Source of the DNA: Myroides indicus
GTDB taxonomy: Bacteria > Bacteroidota > Bacteroidia > Flavobacteriales > Flavobacteriaceae
Length of the DNA: 64,000 nt
Assembly (NCBI RefSeq): GCF_004364575.1
Contig: NZ_SOAG01000017.1
Coordinates: 1-64,000 of the forward strand
Reading direction: 5' to 3'
Within the stretch, counting starts at the first letter, position 1. Every line of letters begins with the position of its first letter. Below, piece after piece: positions 47,901 through 56,339 of this stretch. The position numbers and the translations under genes are program-made. Under the pieces are notes generated by a model. It was not told the origin of the DNA and did no database searches. It saw only the letters and a program-made list of their open reading frames with translations.

Positions 47901-50900
47901 CAAAATTGTTTACCGGAACCGTAGGCGGTTTTAAATCGGGAATATCGTCGGTCAAAAACCGGATATACGGACTTATTTTCGAATCTGACACATACAAATG
48001 TTCGTGACTTTGCCAGCGATTGCGCTTTTTTTCAGGCATCAGCATTCCAAAGTAAACGGATACATTCCCTCCCAGCTCTTTTAAATCATCAAAATTATTA
48101 TCTACATCATCCAGAGTCATACCGGTATCTGTTACCATATCATCAACAGATCTTCCTGTGTTAGTTGTCAAATTAGGATTATAGACATGAATATGTTTCC
48201 CCATAATAGGTTGATACATTTCACCAATTTCTGCTCCTTTATAAGCAAACTGCCCCCAATTGCGGAACATATTACCCCAGGCAGCAGTATTTTCAGAAGA
48301 ATAAATACTCGCTTTTACTTTACCATTGCTGTCGGCTCCCGTCACATAATTTGCATAAGGCGTCGTCCCCTGAATGCGGATCAGATTATTAGTGCCGTTA
48401 TTCTGGAATGCATCCAGTCGCTCTGCTAAATTATACTCCGGCGAATAATATTCAAAAAAGAATTTTTCACCTACAGCTCTTCCTGTTAAATTAATATTAT
48501 CCGTGTTGCCTATATTTTCATATACATAAGAAGCATTAAGGCGTTGTTTTTGTATAACCTTACCGTATTTATCAATTTTATAACGATATTTACAATATCC
48601 TGTCGGAGAACCACTACTATTCACTAAACCAATTATATCCCCGTTAGGCCATTTGGCAACTAAATAAACATAGCGGTCTTTACAGATTTCCTCTGTACAT
48701 CCCGGCAACGTAAAATTATTATTAATCGTAACCGTATAGTTTGCTCCTGAACTTATAAAAGTTAAAGGAGGATTACTAATGTACACCCGGCTGTAATTAG
48801 AATAATAAGGTATCAGATAGAGATCTTCATTATTTGTATCCAATGAGGTCAGTTTGGGCTTAAATTTAGTGTCAATATCTTTCCAATCTATCTCCGAATC
48901 GCTCAATACTTCTACTTTTATATAGTGAAAACTGGTAGGATTGGACATAATCGAATTCATGTTGATTAACAGGTTAGGCGAAGGAAAAGCGGTAGTAGTC
49001 TGAATATCACTTGTTTTTTCATAAAGTACCATACTGCTGCCACTCGCAGGGATATTCCCCCCATTATTAGTATCCTTTTTATAGTAAGACACTTTAATGG
49101 TTACCCGATCCACATCATAAAGGCTAAAAGGCGCCCATTCCAATCTGTACTGTCCATTCTTTTTAAACGTTTCTTCATAATTCGCCCCCACAATAAAACT
49201 TTCTTGATAAGAAGAAGTATGACGGGAAGAGGTTAATACCGGATCTAAATTCGGTCCCGTATAGCTCACTTTCGGATTCCAGGTTACCCCCAATTCTTCC
49301 AACGGAATCTGATTGGTGTGCACTCTAAAAAACAACAAATCTCCTTTTACCACATTTATGGTATTATTGTGTGATTCGCTACCGGAAAGCATCAAGTTAG
49401 GTCCCAAGATAAAACTAGCTTCACCCATGTTGGATTCGTGTAGTTTTTCAATCGAAAACTTAACTCCGCTTTGCAAGGCGATGTGTTGTTTGGTAATAAT
49501 TCCCGTTGCAGTAACCGTTCCGTTTTTTGGCGCTCGCCAAACCATCACCAAATCCATCGGACCATTGGTCAGCCCCATTTCCGGCATCGGATTTAAAACC
49601 GGAGCTACGTCGTCTTCTTTCAGTACAATCGCTGGCGTAACTGAACTATCCAGATTAAACGCCGGCTGTTTAGTCTGCGGATCAATATAGCCAAAATATA
49701 CCCGTTCATTATCCACTACATCCAATAGTCCGTCGGCATTGACATCCGCTGTATAAGTAGAAACAGTTGACCGGCTTTCAGAAGTGGATTTTGTGACACT
49801 ACCTGCCAAAATATTTATCGTATAGGAGTCGTCCGAGCTATTGCCTTTGGTATAACTCAAATTCGGTAAATTTTTGATAGATTTGACTTCTTCTGAAAAC
49901 TTGCCTCCGAGATTCTTCCGGTAAAAAAACTTTTTACCCCCTTTAAAGATTTTGTCCGGCAAGCCGTCACCGTCAATATCTGCCATCAATACTTTAGTTT
50001 CCGAATTAGACGAACCTCCTCCCAGATTCCCGCCTATAGTAGCAGCTCTACTAAATGGCAACCACGATGCCGGAAATATGGGAGTAACAATGCCCCCGGA
50101 GGCTCCGCCTCCAAAATGACTCGATTTTCCTTCACTGCCTCCCAAAGCAGAAATATATACTTTAAAGCTATCATATTCAGTTTCATAGTCCTTATAGGTA
50201 TTAATTGTCTTTCCGCTGCTTTCAAACAATCCACCGCTGCCAATATCGTCATGATAATCAAAAGAATATTCCTGAACAATCGGCGTTAAATCAGTATTGG
50301 TATTATAACCACAAGGTGTATCATTATTATTATAATTTGAATGTATAATCTTATGTAAGAGACTTCTGCCAAATTTTCCCTCTTTATATACAAAGTCATA
50401 TTCCATAAACACACACCTACCTGCATCCAATTCTATTTCAGCAGAATGAACTATAATTTTATCTATTAATCGCTGGCTTATTTTTTCAATTCCAAAACGA
50501 TTATTGGTTTTAACATCCATTCTGCTCTTATTGGATGTATCTATCCAATTTCTCCGTATTATTTTTACACTTAAATCTCCGAAACCGTTATTGTTAAGAT
50601 TATTATTTTTGTTATATATGATTTCGCCTAATTCTTTTGGTGCACTATAATTGTATCTCATACTATTGCCGTACATATCACTTACCTCCCTTAAAAGCCA
50701 CTCTCCTTTACCTACTTCTCTATAAAGATGGTTCCATCCGGTTTTACTATCCTTAACTATCCAATAATAATCATTAGGAGAATTACCTATACGTGTAATC
50801 TCTACAGAAGGATCGTGCTGTGCTTTTTGAAATACCGCATTGGACACCCGGTTTATTAAAATGTCTTTGTGGGGTACATACATTGTTTTGTCGGGTTTTA

Positions 50901-52653
50901 CCAGTAACAGTTCTTCGCCGTTAAACAGGTAGGATTCTGTTTCCTTTGCCGAATCGTATGTAGGTACTCCCCAGCGCGTATCTACCGAAATAGTCGGTAC
51001 AGACAGGCTCCAGCCTAAACCAAAATCTCCCTCATCGGCACTGCTGTTGTAATTGACGGACAAATCCGGCACCATACCCTGACGAGCCGGCGGAAGCATC
51101 AGCGGAAAGGTTAAAACCGCATCTCCTTTGTCGTTGATTTGAGGGACGCTGACCATCGGAATATTCTCTGTCGGGTTGGCTGCCTGAATTCCGGTAATGG
51201 TAGTAGGTGCAAAAGCGTTGGTTTCCGGGCTTTCCGGTTCCTGTATTACTCCGGCAAGGTAATCGGTAAAGTGATTGGTCACCGCGACTACTTCCTGAGT
51301 TTCTTCCAGAATTTCGGTTACTTTTACCCTGGTCCACTGTTTGATCTCGGTGTCAAAATAAAAAACCTGAATGTCTTTGGCGCTGTATCCTGTGGGAATA
51401 GCTGTTTCGTCGTATTTTAATTTTAGCTCTACTTCTTTGTCAAACCGAATGCCGTCGGGCAAAAAGCGGTATGCTGAATTGTTTTGCGTGACGTTGCGCA
51501 ATGCCATTCCGGTAGGGGCGTAATCGCTGGTTCGCAGTTCTTGTACCGATAGCGTAAAGTCGCGCGAATAACTTTCTGCCGGAAAGGTCAGAGTTACATT
51601 TTCAAGCTGGAAATATTTTTCTTCTCCGGTATGAACTTCCGACTCAAAACGCGTAAAGGCATAGTCAAAAGATTTTATGTTTTCTGCTTCGTGTATTTCT
51701 TGTGCAGAAATACGGCGGCTGGCAAGGAGCTTTTCTCCTTTTTTGAGTTCCAGGGTTAAATCTCCTTCTGATTCTGCGGAAACAGATACCAAATGTTCAA
51801 AATTGTAGTTTTGAAATGCTGCTTCTTCGCCCGAAACATATAAACTTACCGCTGGATCGCTAAGCGATACTACGCCCGAAACGTATATTTCGCCGCTTTG
51901 GGAATTTTTAACGACATCGTTAAGCTTAAACGGCTCTTGCTGTTCTTCTTGTCTCTTTTCCAACTGGACATTTCTTACCAGATACCCCGAGGCGGTTTTT
52001 AAATCTCCGGTAAAAAGAACGGTGTTAATCCCCTCTTTTAGGTTGTGCGGAGAGACAAATTCCGAAATTCGGGACCATTCTTGTTTTTTAGCGGTAAAAA
52101 AACCGCCTGTACTGGTGGCGGTATTAATGCTTTTTGCCACGCCGGAAGCTGTAGACATGCCGTATACTTCGTAAGACAGCACATAAGAAGCGTGATAGTC
52201 TATTGCTTCTGCTATGGCAATCTTGAACAAGTTGTCTTCCGGATTGTCAAAATTGAGGTTTTCACTGCTTCCTATAATTCCAAAAGCCAAATCTGCCGGA
52301 TACAGCACCGTAGATTCAGCCCGGCTTGATTCTTCCGTTTCTGAACGGAGATTTTCAATGGACTGATCTTTTTCCCCAACTGACTGAGGAACTGCTTTTG
52401 CTTCTTCCTTAACCACAGGTTCAGCAGACAGAACTTCTTCTGCCTCTGCGGTATATTCTTCAAAGCCCGTACTCTGTTCCAGCGGCTGGTCGTACTCTGC
52501 CGATGCATTGCCGTAATAAACATAATCCGCAAATACCGGATTATACGCCGCCGGCTGAGCATAAGCTATAAAAAATTCAAAAACAAATCCCTGTAAAAAG
52601 GACAGCAATATAACAGTAGAAAATTCCTTTCCGTATTTCTTAAAAATCTTCAT
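41962..52653 (-). CDS. Giant SpvB/TcB-like RHS polymorphic toxin
   Basis: 3563 residues. A signal peptide (FSTVILLSFLQGFVFEFFIAYAQ) precedes an N-terminal beta-rich region. About residues 500-800 are an SpvB-like domain (LTFPLMLPPARQGMVPDLSV, GDFGLGWSLS). FG-GAP/VCBS-like calcium motifs follow (DIDGDGLPD near 890; DVNADGLLD; DINGDGFPD near 1620; DINGDGLVD; DLNGDGLPE; DFDGDGYPD near 1880). Next come a TcdB middle-type segment (about 1910-2000), YD/RHS repeats (about 2150-2830), a Cys-containing insert (about 2990-3190) and the RHS core ending NPVNLTDPTGMAPEG near 3360. The last ~200 residues are a unique tip, the presumed toxin. Start set at ATG 52653; the upstream TTG is rejected. In the family the repeats form a shell that encloses the tip, and the DPxG motif is the self-cleavage site. 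Confidence 0.92.
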   Translation of the reverse strand: MKIFKKYGKEFSTVILLSFLQGFVFEFFIAYAQPAAYNPVFADYVYYGNASAEYDQPLEQSTGFEEYTAEAEEVLSAEPVVKEEAKAVPQSVGEKDQSIENLRSETEESSRAESTVLYPADLAFGIIGSSENLNFDNPEDNLFKIAIAEAIDYHASYVLSYEVYGMSTASGVAKSINTATSTGGFFTAKKQEWSRISEFVSPHNLKEGINTVLFTGDLKTASGYLVRNVQLEKRQEEQQEPFKLNDVVKNSQSGEIYVSGVVSLSDPAVSLYVSGEEAAFQNYNFEHLVSVSAESEGDLTLELKKGEKLLASRRISAQEIHEAENIKSFDYAFTRFESEVHTGEEKYFQLENVTLTFPAESYSRDFTLSVQELRTSDYAPTGMALRNVTQNNSAYRFLPDGIRFDKEVELKLKYDETAIPTGYSAKDIQVFYFDTEIKQWTRVKVTEILEETQEVVAVTNHFTDYLAGVIQEPESPETNAFAPTTITGIQAANPTENIPMVSVPQINDKGDAVLTFPLMLPPARQGMVPDLSVNYNSSADEGDFGLGWSLSVPTISVDTRWGVPTYDSAKETESYLFNGEELLLVKPDKTMYVPHKDILINRVSNAVFQKAQHDPSVEITRIGNSPNDYYWIVKDSKTGWNHLYREVGKGEWLLREVSDMYGNSMRYNYSAPKELGEIIYNKNNNLNNNGFGDLSVKIIRRNWIDTSNKSRMDVKTNNRFGIEKISQRLIDKIIVHSAEIELDAGRCVFMEYDFVYKEGKFGRSLLHKIIHSNYNNNDTPCGYNTNTDLTPIVQEYSFDYHDDIGSGGLFESSGKTINTYKDYETEYDSFKVYISALGGSEGKSSHFGGGASGGIVTPIFPASWLPFSRAATIGGNLGGGSSNSETKVLMADIDGDGLPDKIFKGGKKFFYRKNLGGKFSEEVKSIKNLPNLSYTKGNSSDDSYTINILAGSVTKSTSESRSTVSTYTADVNADGLLDVVDNERVYFGYIDPQTKQPAFNLDSSVTPAIVLKEDDVAPVLNPMPEMGLTNGPMDLVMVWRAPKNGTVTATGIITKQHIALQSGVKFSIEKLHESNMGEASFILGPNLMLSGSESHNNTINVVKGDLLFFRVHTNQIPLEELGVTWNPKVSYTGPNLDPVLTSSRHTSSYQESFIVGANYEETFKKNGQYRLEWAPFSLYDVDRVTIKVSYYKKDTNNGGNIPASGSSMVLYEKTSDIQTTTAFPSPNLLINMNSIMSNPTSFHYIKVEVLSDSEIDWKDIDTKFKPKLTSLDTNNEDLYLIPYYSNYSRVYISNPPLTFISSGANYTVTINNNFTLPGCTEEICKDRYVYLVAKWPNGDIIGLVNSSGSPTGYCKYRYKIDKYGKVIQKQRLNASYVYENIGNTDNINLTGRAVGEKFFFEYYSPEYNLAERLDAFQNNGTNNLIRIQGTTPYANYVTGADSNGKVKASIYSSENTAAWGNMFRNWGQFAYKGAEIGEMYQPIMGKHIHVYNPNLTTNTGRSVDDMVTDTGMTLDDVDNNFDDLKELGGNVSVYFGMLMPEKKRNRWQSHEHLYVSDSKISPYIRFLTDDIPDLKPPTVPVNNFGAYGINKYTYFKNNTTNKSLGFLMVNVGNTKTSGSSELLNEFMDINGDGFPDIIGKQIQLTAKRGGLSSKIVNVDFNTQTAISGSGSLVGGSSAGIKGSPLLSENSKLNIIVGDQGSGSLSSSSFNTTNATQRFYVDINGDGLVDIAQDDGKVFLNYGGTFTESTTWSSLPVQESSTRTGNGGGGFGFSGISNMDLSFGVSISSSTSKDKVTYMDLNGDGLPEKIVNGTTYYLNLGTKFDTVGNNLPGAQTQKSTEAGLNGNGTVCVYFPTIFLVGPKLCVSFGGGTGRNISSEESRYMDFDGDGYPDYVTSTKNESMTVYHSRIKRTNLLKKVIQSTGAEIELDYAVTNPVDKSVIGSTYKMPYKKWVLTKVSVFDGFTGDGEDITRYAYEYFNGYKDRKERNFMGFGMTKAHLLDKDGWAYRTDVTEYLLNDMTENELYRPGTSSDLKQYIYKKGLPKKTYTLDRTQRLMNETQYTYKFYDSGKVTGDINTTATSAAEVSVYTEKMSVLPLVTKVKNKVVNFDEDSTNSSFAFDTEQRFNLYDKKGNVKKYVDVDRGLTVDIQYSLLQKTLPISHRISTTSGNQTLRLTESTVVNGVQITEVRKYFTDTQYVKWNYEYDFLGNLTKKIFPEQNGQRFFYEYHYEDHSRHSYWDVDFRKVFPSFIRDSFGNEMYVYYNIFGLPMEVKDIYGVEMRYKYDYMNRLIEFKGPYETDWTIKNEYLGNRRAVTSHNLGQGVLYTGMINDGLGRTVQTKKLLKQSQGNNPACGTGPFKNMNFVVSGDVIYDEFGRVIENYLSEEEEVNCLPAGASTTPSILSLVLTTYYNSNRMAEKKTSRLYDNKDRITEELVYGINARTKTKYAFGPDKYGATAFTHEITLPEGNKTVTYTNKLGLTTSQKQIDNSTALWTNFEYDNLGQIKKVENALGLQTTYSYDRLGRVLQKILPAAGITKFKYDDLGNVIEKEDANGTKVMYAYNFNRLTKIINPTITTDFTYEQGGRLKKMEDLSGYHEFVYGKLGEVVEDTKMIRDIAGGEHFFKSKYKYDSWGRLLEMVYPDQEKVFYNYNSIGQLIEIQNENGEYYLKNVKYNYFDQPYYIKYGNGVEMTQEFDLTERLRAAQLSAPDMGNPNQLNVFSRNVYGYDKNNNVTSMYNNFSQHNNVVVGGTYIKTYSYDKFNRLQTAQGNWDGLLETHDFMLNMEYREDHSIQAKHQTHMFTDKNTGQLEHTENSSDREYGYDATTSRMQSISGYHHGEGAFEKLYYYDNNGNMTRVEYPNPLPFDAFFVRGIDWDANNNITQINDNQSEVINTYLYDGKGERVVKRQQGSSSMSINGGGPVNGMYGTEEVLYPSGNLTYNENMYTKHYYINGKRLASRIEDSSYPGHFMDKYFNQNEVSPHETGGMMRMQVSMNNSNSSTQNIGGIEPFPTISPQICENQINILLNVLYNTPEKIDCKNAILAILENHKVYGGRCKEFAPANPPGSAGCLEWELYVTGYNYCDALEEINALGCIERTPDGMIIDPSTGYVYDPLTGLPHDPITGLPIDLGLIGNYNPVELECYNKFLNFIDYYKNRTDKPAEYFELIQYLICLDDGNCWECIKLPHTEGTEVACFVKFCELNIPDIEEEEEEVETPTFPVIVLDPGVNDTWDDEEPARSDIVADPMAQEQPVWWYHSDHLGSTSYITDILGKPCQYIEYLPFGEVMVQQSTNNIFENVYKFNAKELDESTGYYYYGARYYDPAISIFLSVDPLAEQFPNYNPYTYTMNNPVNLTDPTGMAPEGAGDPDKQPQQSQKLLNIKIYGQDKSLYYEGKPFSFGKGGFRFYSEKGSQGDLSLLKGNSGEGELINADLIYAFANYTKGYGVGNTYKTVKQGAEFVGNIFEAFDKGQNIVEDINRNIDASRTNKTTSPNENTSGDMRSSTVSSTGQMKFTLKGYRNKDMFNKSNEAVTRWKKDTIIDIKDFKQLDAKNKSDSLYNAQKGSR
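42571..43125 (-). repeat. RHS-core duplication, copy in the main gene
   Basis: Parent copy of the 555-nt block repeated at 39319-39873. It encodes the acidic linker and terminal RHS core up to DPTGMAPEG. Confidence 0.9.
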
Positions 52654-52665
52654 TATCAGCAAGGT

Positions 52666-54447
52666 TTATTTTACAATTAATTTTTCGGTGGAAACTTTGG
52701 TATTGATTATCGGAATGAGCAGGTAAGTGGTTTTTCCGTGAAGGGTGTAGGAGTAACTTCCTCCTTCTATGATGCCCAATTGATCCCGGAGCACAAACTT
52801 GCCCTCCAGCGTGTAAATGTAGAAATCTACTTTTTTAGGTGATTCGAAATGGTAAGTCACCGTAAATTCGTCGCCGGCATTAACCGGATTGGGACTGACG
52901 ATCCACTGTGATTCGCTGTCTATTTGCTTGTCGTGTTCCGTACTGACGCTGAATTTAAACTGTTCTTTTCTGCCTTTTCTGTCAAAAACCTCAAGGCTGA
53001 AATCTCCGGCATAATTCACAAATAGAGTCGAGGTTTTGGAAACTAGTTTGTCGCCAAAATACCACCGGTACTCCAAGTCTTTTTTACCGCCTTGCAATGA
53101 GGGCTTAATCTCCATCATCTTATTGCCCTGCAAATACCAGTTTGACGCCAGACTGATGAGTTTGTTCTGAGAAAAATCCAGATAGATTTCTTTGAGTTCT
53201 GCTTCTTTTTCTTCGGCGTCTTTTACGGAAAAAGCATAGCGTGCACTGGGCAGGTCTTCGAGTTCAAATTCTGTGTTTTCACTTACAAAAAAATACTGCT
53301 CTCGGGTCTCCAAATCAGTAGCCGTGATATAAAACGGCGCCGTTCCTGCCTCATTTACTCCCAATATGTGATTTTTATTGATGCCCCGGGTGTTTTCCTC
53401 AATGCTGAAGTTGAATTCTTTTCTCTTTTCTAAAGTCAAATACTGAAACTGTCCTTTGCCGATAGCTATGTCGGAAAAACTGAGTTTTAAAGTATCTGCA
53501 AGATGGTTTTCTATTTCTGCTCCGTCACTTGTATGCAAAAAATATCTTGACTCGCCATCGGGCTGAATCAAAATATCTACATCTATGCGCTCATCACTGT
53601 CTCCGTGATTCTGTACCAGCCATCTGCGTTTGTATTTTCCCGTATTTTTGTCAAAAGTTTTATCGCCTGCGTTATCTCCGACCAACACATAGGTTTTGTC
53701 TTTTATTTTTTCTTCTGTCTCTGTTCTTTTGACAATAAAAAAATCTTCTGTATTGCTAAAACCAGCCGTTTGTTCTAATCCAAAGTAATCGTCCCGGGCT
53801 ATTCCGATAATGCGGTTATTAAAATCTCTGTTGTGTTTTGCATCCCAGACTTTTCTGTCATCGCTGCCTGTATATTTTTGCTTTTGCTCCAGCGTGATGC
53901 CGTACTTGATGGCTAAATAGGTTTCGATCTTATTTCTAAGCTCCTGATCTGCACAACTGCTGCACACCAGAACTTCATACAGTTCTGTAAGGGATTTGTC
54001 ATAGCTGTTTTCCAGGTAAAGAATTCCCTCTTTTTTGTCTTTTTTATAGTTTTTATTGTAAAAGTTGAAATTTACCATCGCTCCCTGAGACAATAGATTT
54101 AAATCCAAAGGTCGTTCTAATGTGGAACTGATTTTATCGGTATAAAAACTGTGCAGTTCTCCGCTGTAATACAAGGAAAAGATTTTTTCCTCGGCTTTAT
54201 CGCTTTTTAAAACATAGTAAACGTAGCTGTAAACCGAAGAGGTGTATTTTTTGTTTAACGTTACAAAATCTCCGCTAAACTGTATGGGTCTGTGAAAATT
54301 TAATCCCTTATCCTGATCGGCAGTAGTGCCGATATTCTTAATCCAAATTACTTTGTGCGAATCTTTAAAGTTTTTTTGCCCCCTTACAGGAACAGAACAA
54401 AAAAACGTTAGTAAAGACAGCGAGGCGAAGAAGATTTTTTGTACCAT
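52666..54447 (-). CDS. T9SS-secreted surface protein upstream of the RHS gene
   Basis: 593 residues. Signal peptide (MVQKIFFASLSLLTFFCSVP), a segment LRNKIETYLAIKYGITLEQ with GIARDDYFGLEQ seen in many Bacteroidota surface proteins, beta-rich domains, and a C-terminal T9SS type-A sorting domain (about 515-593: WIVSPNPVNAGDEF, FYIYTLEGKFV, ending KVSTEKLIVK). It should be exported by PorSS/T9SS and anchored to the surface. The RHS gene begins 12 nt downstream, so the two are co-expressed; this protein may display or help to export the RHS toxin, though that is inference. Confidence 0.85.
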   Translation of the reverse strand: MVQKIFFASLSLLTFFCSVPVRGQKNFKDSHKVIWIKNIGTTADQDKGLNFHRPIQFSGDFVTLNKKYTSSVYSYVYYVLKSDKAEEKIFSLYYSGELHSFYTDKISSTLERPLDLNLLSQGAMVNFNFYNKNYKKDKKEGILYLENSYDKSLTELYEVLVCSSCADQELRNKIETYLAIKYGITLEQKQKYTGSDDRKVWDAKHNRDFNNRIIGIARDDYFGLEQTAGFSNTEDFFIVKRTETEEKIKDKTYVLVGDNAGDKTFDKNTGKYKRRWLVQNHGDSDERIDVDILIQPDGESRYFLHTSDGAEIENHLADTLKLSFSDIAIGKGQFQYLTLEKRKEFNFSIEENTRGINKNHILGVNEAGTAPFYITATDLETREQYFFVSENTEFELEDLPSARYAFSVKDAEEKEAELKEIYLDFSQNKLISLASNWYLQGNKMMEIKPSLQGGKKDLEYRWYFGDKLVSKTSTLFVNYAGDFSLEVFDRKGRKEQFKFSVSTEHDKQIDSESQWIVSPNPVNAGDEFTVTYHFESPKKVDFYIYTLEGKFVLRDQLGIIEGGSYSYTLHGKTTYLLIPIINTKVSTEKLIVK

Positions 54448-54871
54448 AATCTTATTTTTACAACAAACAGTTTTGAGATAAACTCACAAAAAATGAATTA
54501 AACTGCGCTAAAGATTATTTTATTTAACAGATTAGTTTTTGTTTACTTTTCAAGGCTTCTCTGTTTTTTAGATAATCGAATAAAACAGGGATTTGAACTG
54601 ATAAAAAACCTCGGTAATGAGAAGTTATTTAAAATAAAACTATAGGCGAAGTGTATTTTTTATGTAAATTTTTGTATCAAACTTAACTCAAAAAAAATAA
54701 GAATAACACACTGCATATCAACATTTAACAATAAAGGCAGCTACACTACCCTGATTGTTAAAGAAACATACAGAATAGACAGTCTACAATAAAAAATTTA
54801 ATTGACCACAACAGCATAAGAAATAAAAACAGATTGTTTATTTCTATTTTTTAATTACTATTCATTGAACA
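54448..54871. other. Upstream region of the T9SS/RHS operon
   Basis: About 420 nt, very AT-rich, without a coding frame. A minus-strand TAAGTTTG (54685-54678) matches the -7 consensus but would give a leader of about 220 nt; nothing better is visible. Confidence 0.35.
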
Positions 54872-54901
54872 AAAAAAGAGAAGCAGGGGCTTCTCTTTTT
54901 T
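54872..54901 (-). terminator. Terminator after tyrS (bidirectional shape)
   Basis: AAAAAAGAGAAGC and GCTTCTCTTTTTT pair perfectly over 13 bp around AGGG, with T runs on either strand. It insulates tyrS from the T9SS/RHS operon. Confidence 0.88.
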
Positions 54902-54920
54902 GATGTCATTTCTGTAATTC

Positions 54921-56213
54921 TTATTTTACGCTCAGAACAAAATAATTCTTTTTCCCTTTTTGAAGTAATACAAACTGATTGTTTATCAAATCGGCTTGGG
55001 TTATAACATACTCTTCTGCAACCTTTTCACGGTTAACAGAAATTGAATTTGCCTGTAACGAACGTCTTGCCTCTCCGTTGGATGGTAAAAAACCCGATTT
55101 TCCTGCCAATGCATCCACAATATTTAGTCCGGTTTCAACATCAACTTTGCTTATCTCAGCTCGAGGAACACCGTCAAATACCTCTAAAAATGTTTTTGCG
55201 TCCAATTGCTTCAAATCTGCTGAAGTAGAGTTTCCAAACAAAATCCCTGAAGCTTTAATGGCGTTGTCCAAATCTTCTTTGCTGTGCACCATTGTGGTTA
55301 CCTCAGCTGCCAAACGCTTTTGCAATACGCGCAAATGTGGCGCTTGACTGTGTTCTGCGATTAGTGCTTCTATTTCTTCACGAGAGATAAAAGTAAATAT
55401 TTTGATGTATTTTTCGGCATCGACATCCGAAACGTTTACCCAATACTGGTAAAATTTATAAGGCGAGGTATAGTCGGCAGAAAGCCAGATATTGCCCCCT
55501 TCACTTTTTCCGAATTTTGTTCCGTCTGCTTTGGTTATCAAAGGGCAAGTCAACGCATAAGCTTTTTCTCCCAGCGTTCTGCGAATAAGCTCTGTTCCCG
55601 TTGTAATGTTTCCCCATTGATCCGACCCCCCCATTTGAAGTGATACGCTTTTATCTTTATACAAGTGCAAAAAGTCATACCCCTGCAATAACTGATATGA
55701 AAATTCTGTAAACGACATTCCCTCCTGAAATTCTCCGTTCAGTCTCTTTTTGACAGAATCTTTTGCCATCATATAATTAACAGTAATGTGTTTTCCTACA
55801 TTTCTGATAAAGTCCAAAAAAGAAAATTCCTTCATCCAATCGTAGTTATTGACTAATACAGCCGCATTTTCCGCTCCTGAATTAAAGTCCAGAAAACGCT
55901 CCAATTGTGTTTTAATAGCATTTTGATTGTGGCGAAGCGTTTCTTCATCCAGCAAATTCCGTTCGTTAGATTTTCCTGACGGATCGCCTACCATTCCCGT
56001 TGCCCCTCCGATCAATGCAAAGGGCTTATGTCCTGCCAGCTGAAAATGTTTTAACAGCATTACACTTACTAAATGTCCAATATGCAATGAATCGGCTGTT
56101 GGATCTATTCCCACATACGCCGCACGCATCTGCTCCAACAAATGTTCTTCAGTGCCTGGCATAACGTCGTGGAGCATTCCTCTCCAAGTCACTTCCTCAA
56201 TAAAATTTTTCAT
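54921..56213 (-). CDS. tyrS: Tyrosyl-tRNA synthetase
   Basis: Class I aminoacyl-tRNA synthetase. The HIGH motif is exact (SLHIGHL, residues 42-48) and the KMSKS loop reads TKFGKSEGG (about 235). Tyrosine-binding [12 protein letters not shown] is present and the C-terminal S4-like domain (about 360-430) ends the protein. 430 aa, normal length. It is a single-gene unit with its own promoter and terminator. Confidence 0.97.
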   Translation of the reverse strand: MKNFIEEVTWRGMLHDVMPGTEEHLLEQMRAAYVGIDPTADSLHIGHLVSVMLLKHFQLAGHKPFALIGGATGMVGDPSGKSNERNLLDEETLRHNQNAIKTQLERFLDFNSGAENAAVLVNNYDWMKEFSFLDFIRNVGKHITVNYMMAKDSVKKRLNGEFQEGMSFTEFSYQLLQGYDFLHLYKDKSVSLQMGGSDQWGNITTGTELIRRTLGEKAYALTCPLITKADGTKFGKSEGGNIWLSADYTSPYKFYQYWVNVSDVDAEKYIKIFTFISREEIEALIAEHSQAPHLRVLQKRLAAEVTTMVHSKEDLDNAIKASGILFGNSTSADLKQLDAKTFLEVFDGVPRAEISKVDVETGLNIVDALAGKSGFLPSNGEARRSLQANSISVNREKVAEEYVITQADLINNQFVLLQKGKKNYFVLSVK

Positions 56214-56229
56214 TTAATCGTATTTTCGG

Positions 56230-56237
56230 CAAAGATA
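56230..56237 (-). promoter_or_regulatory. -7 box (TATCTTTG) of tyrS
   Basis: TAnnTTTG match on the minus strand 16 nt before ATG 56213; no obvious -33 element. Confidence 0.5.
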
Positions 56238-56323
56238 GTTCAATTGCCCCGCTTTTGGAATATTTTTTGCCTTTCATATCGCTTTTATTCACCTTCAAAA
56301 AGACACTATATAAAAATATCGTC

Positions 56324-56331
56324 TATTTTTG
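56324..56331 (+). promoter_or_regulatory. -7 box (TATTTTTG) of the epimerase gene
   Basis: Perfect match ending only 8 nt before ATG 56340. The predicted start point (about 56337-56340) would make the mRNA leaderless or nearly so. Confidence 0.5.
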
Positions 56332-56339
56332 TATGAGAT

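Noticed and set aside
38507..52653. Type VI secretion-associated Rhs interpretation
   Set aside because: No VgrG, PAAR, Hcp or other T6SS gene is present, and the RHS protein has its own signal peptide.
52654..52662. TTG start three codons upstream of the RHS ATG
   Set aside because: ATG 52653 starts a normal signal peptide; the extra residues add nothing.
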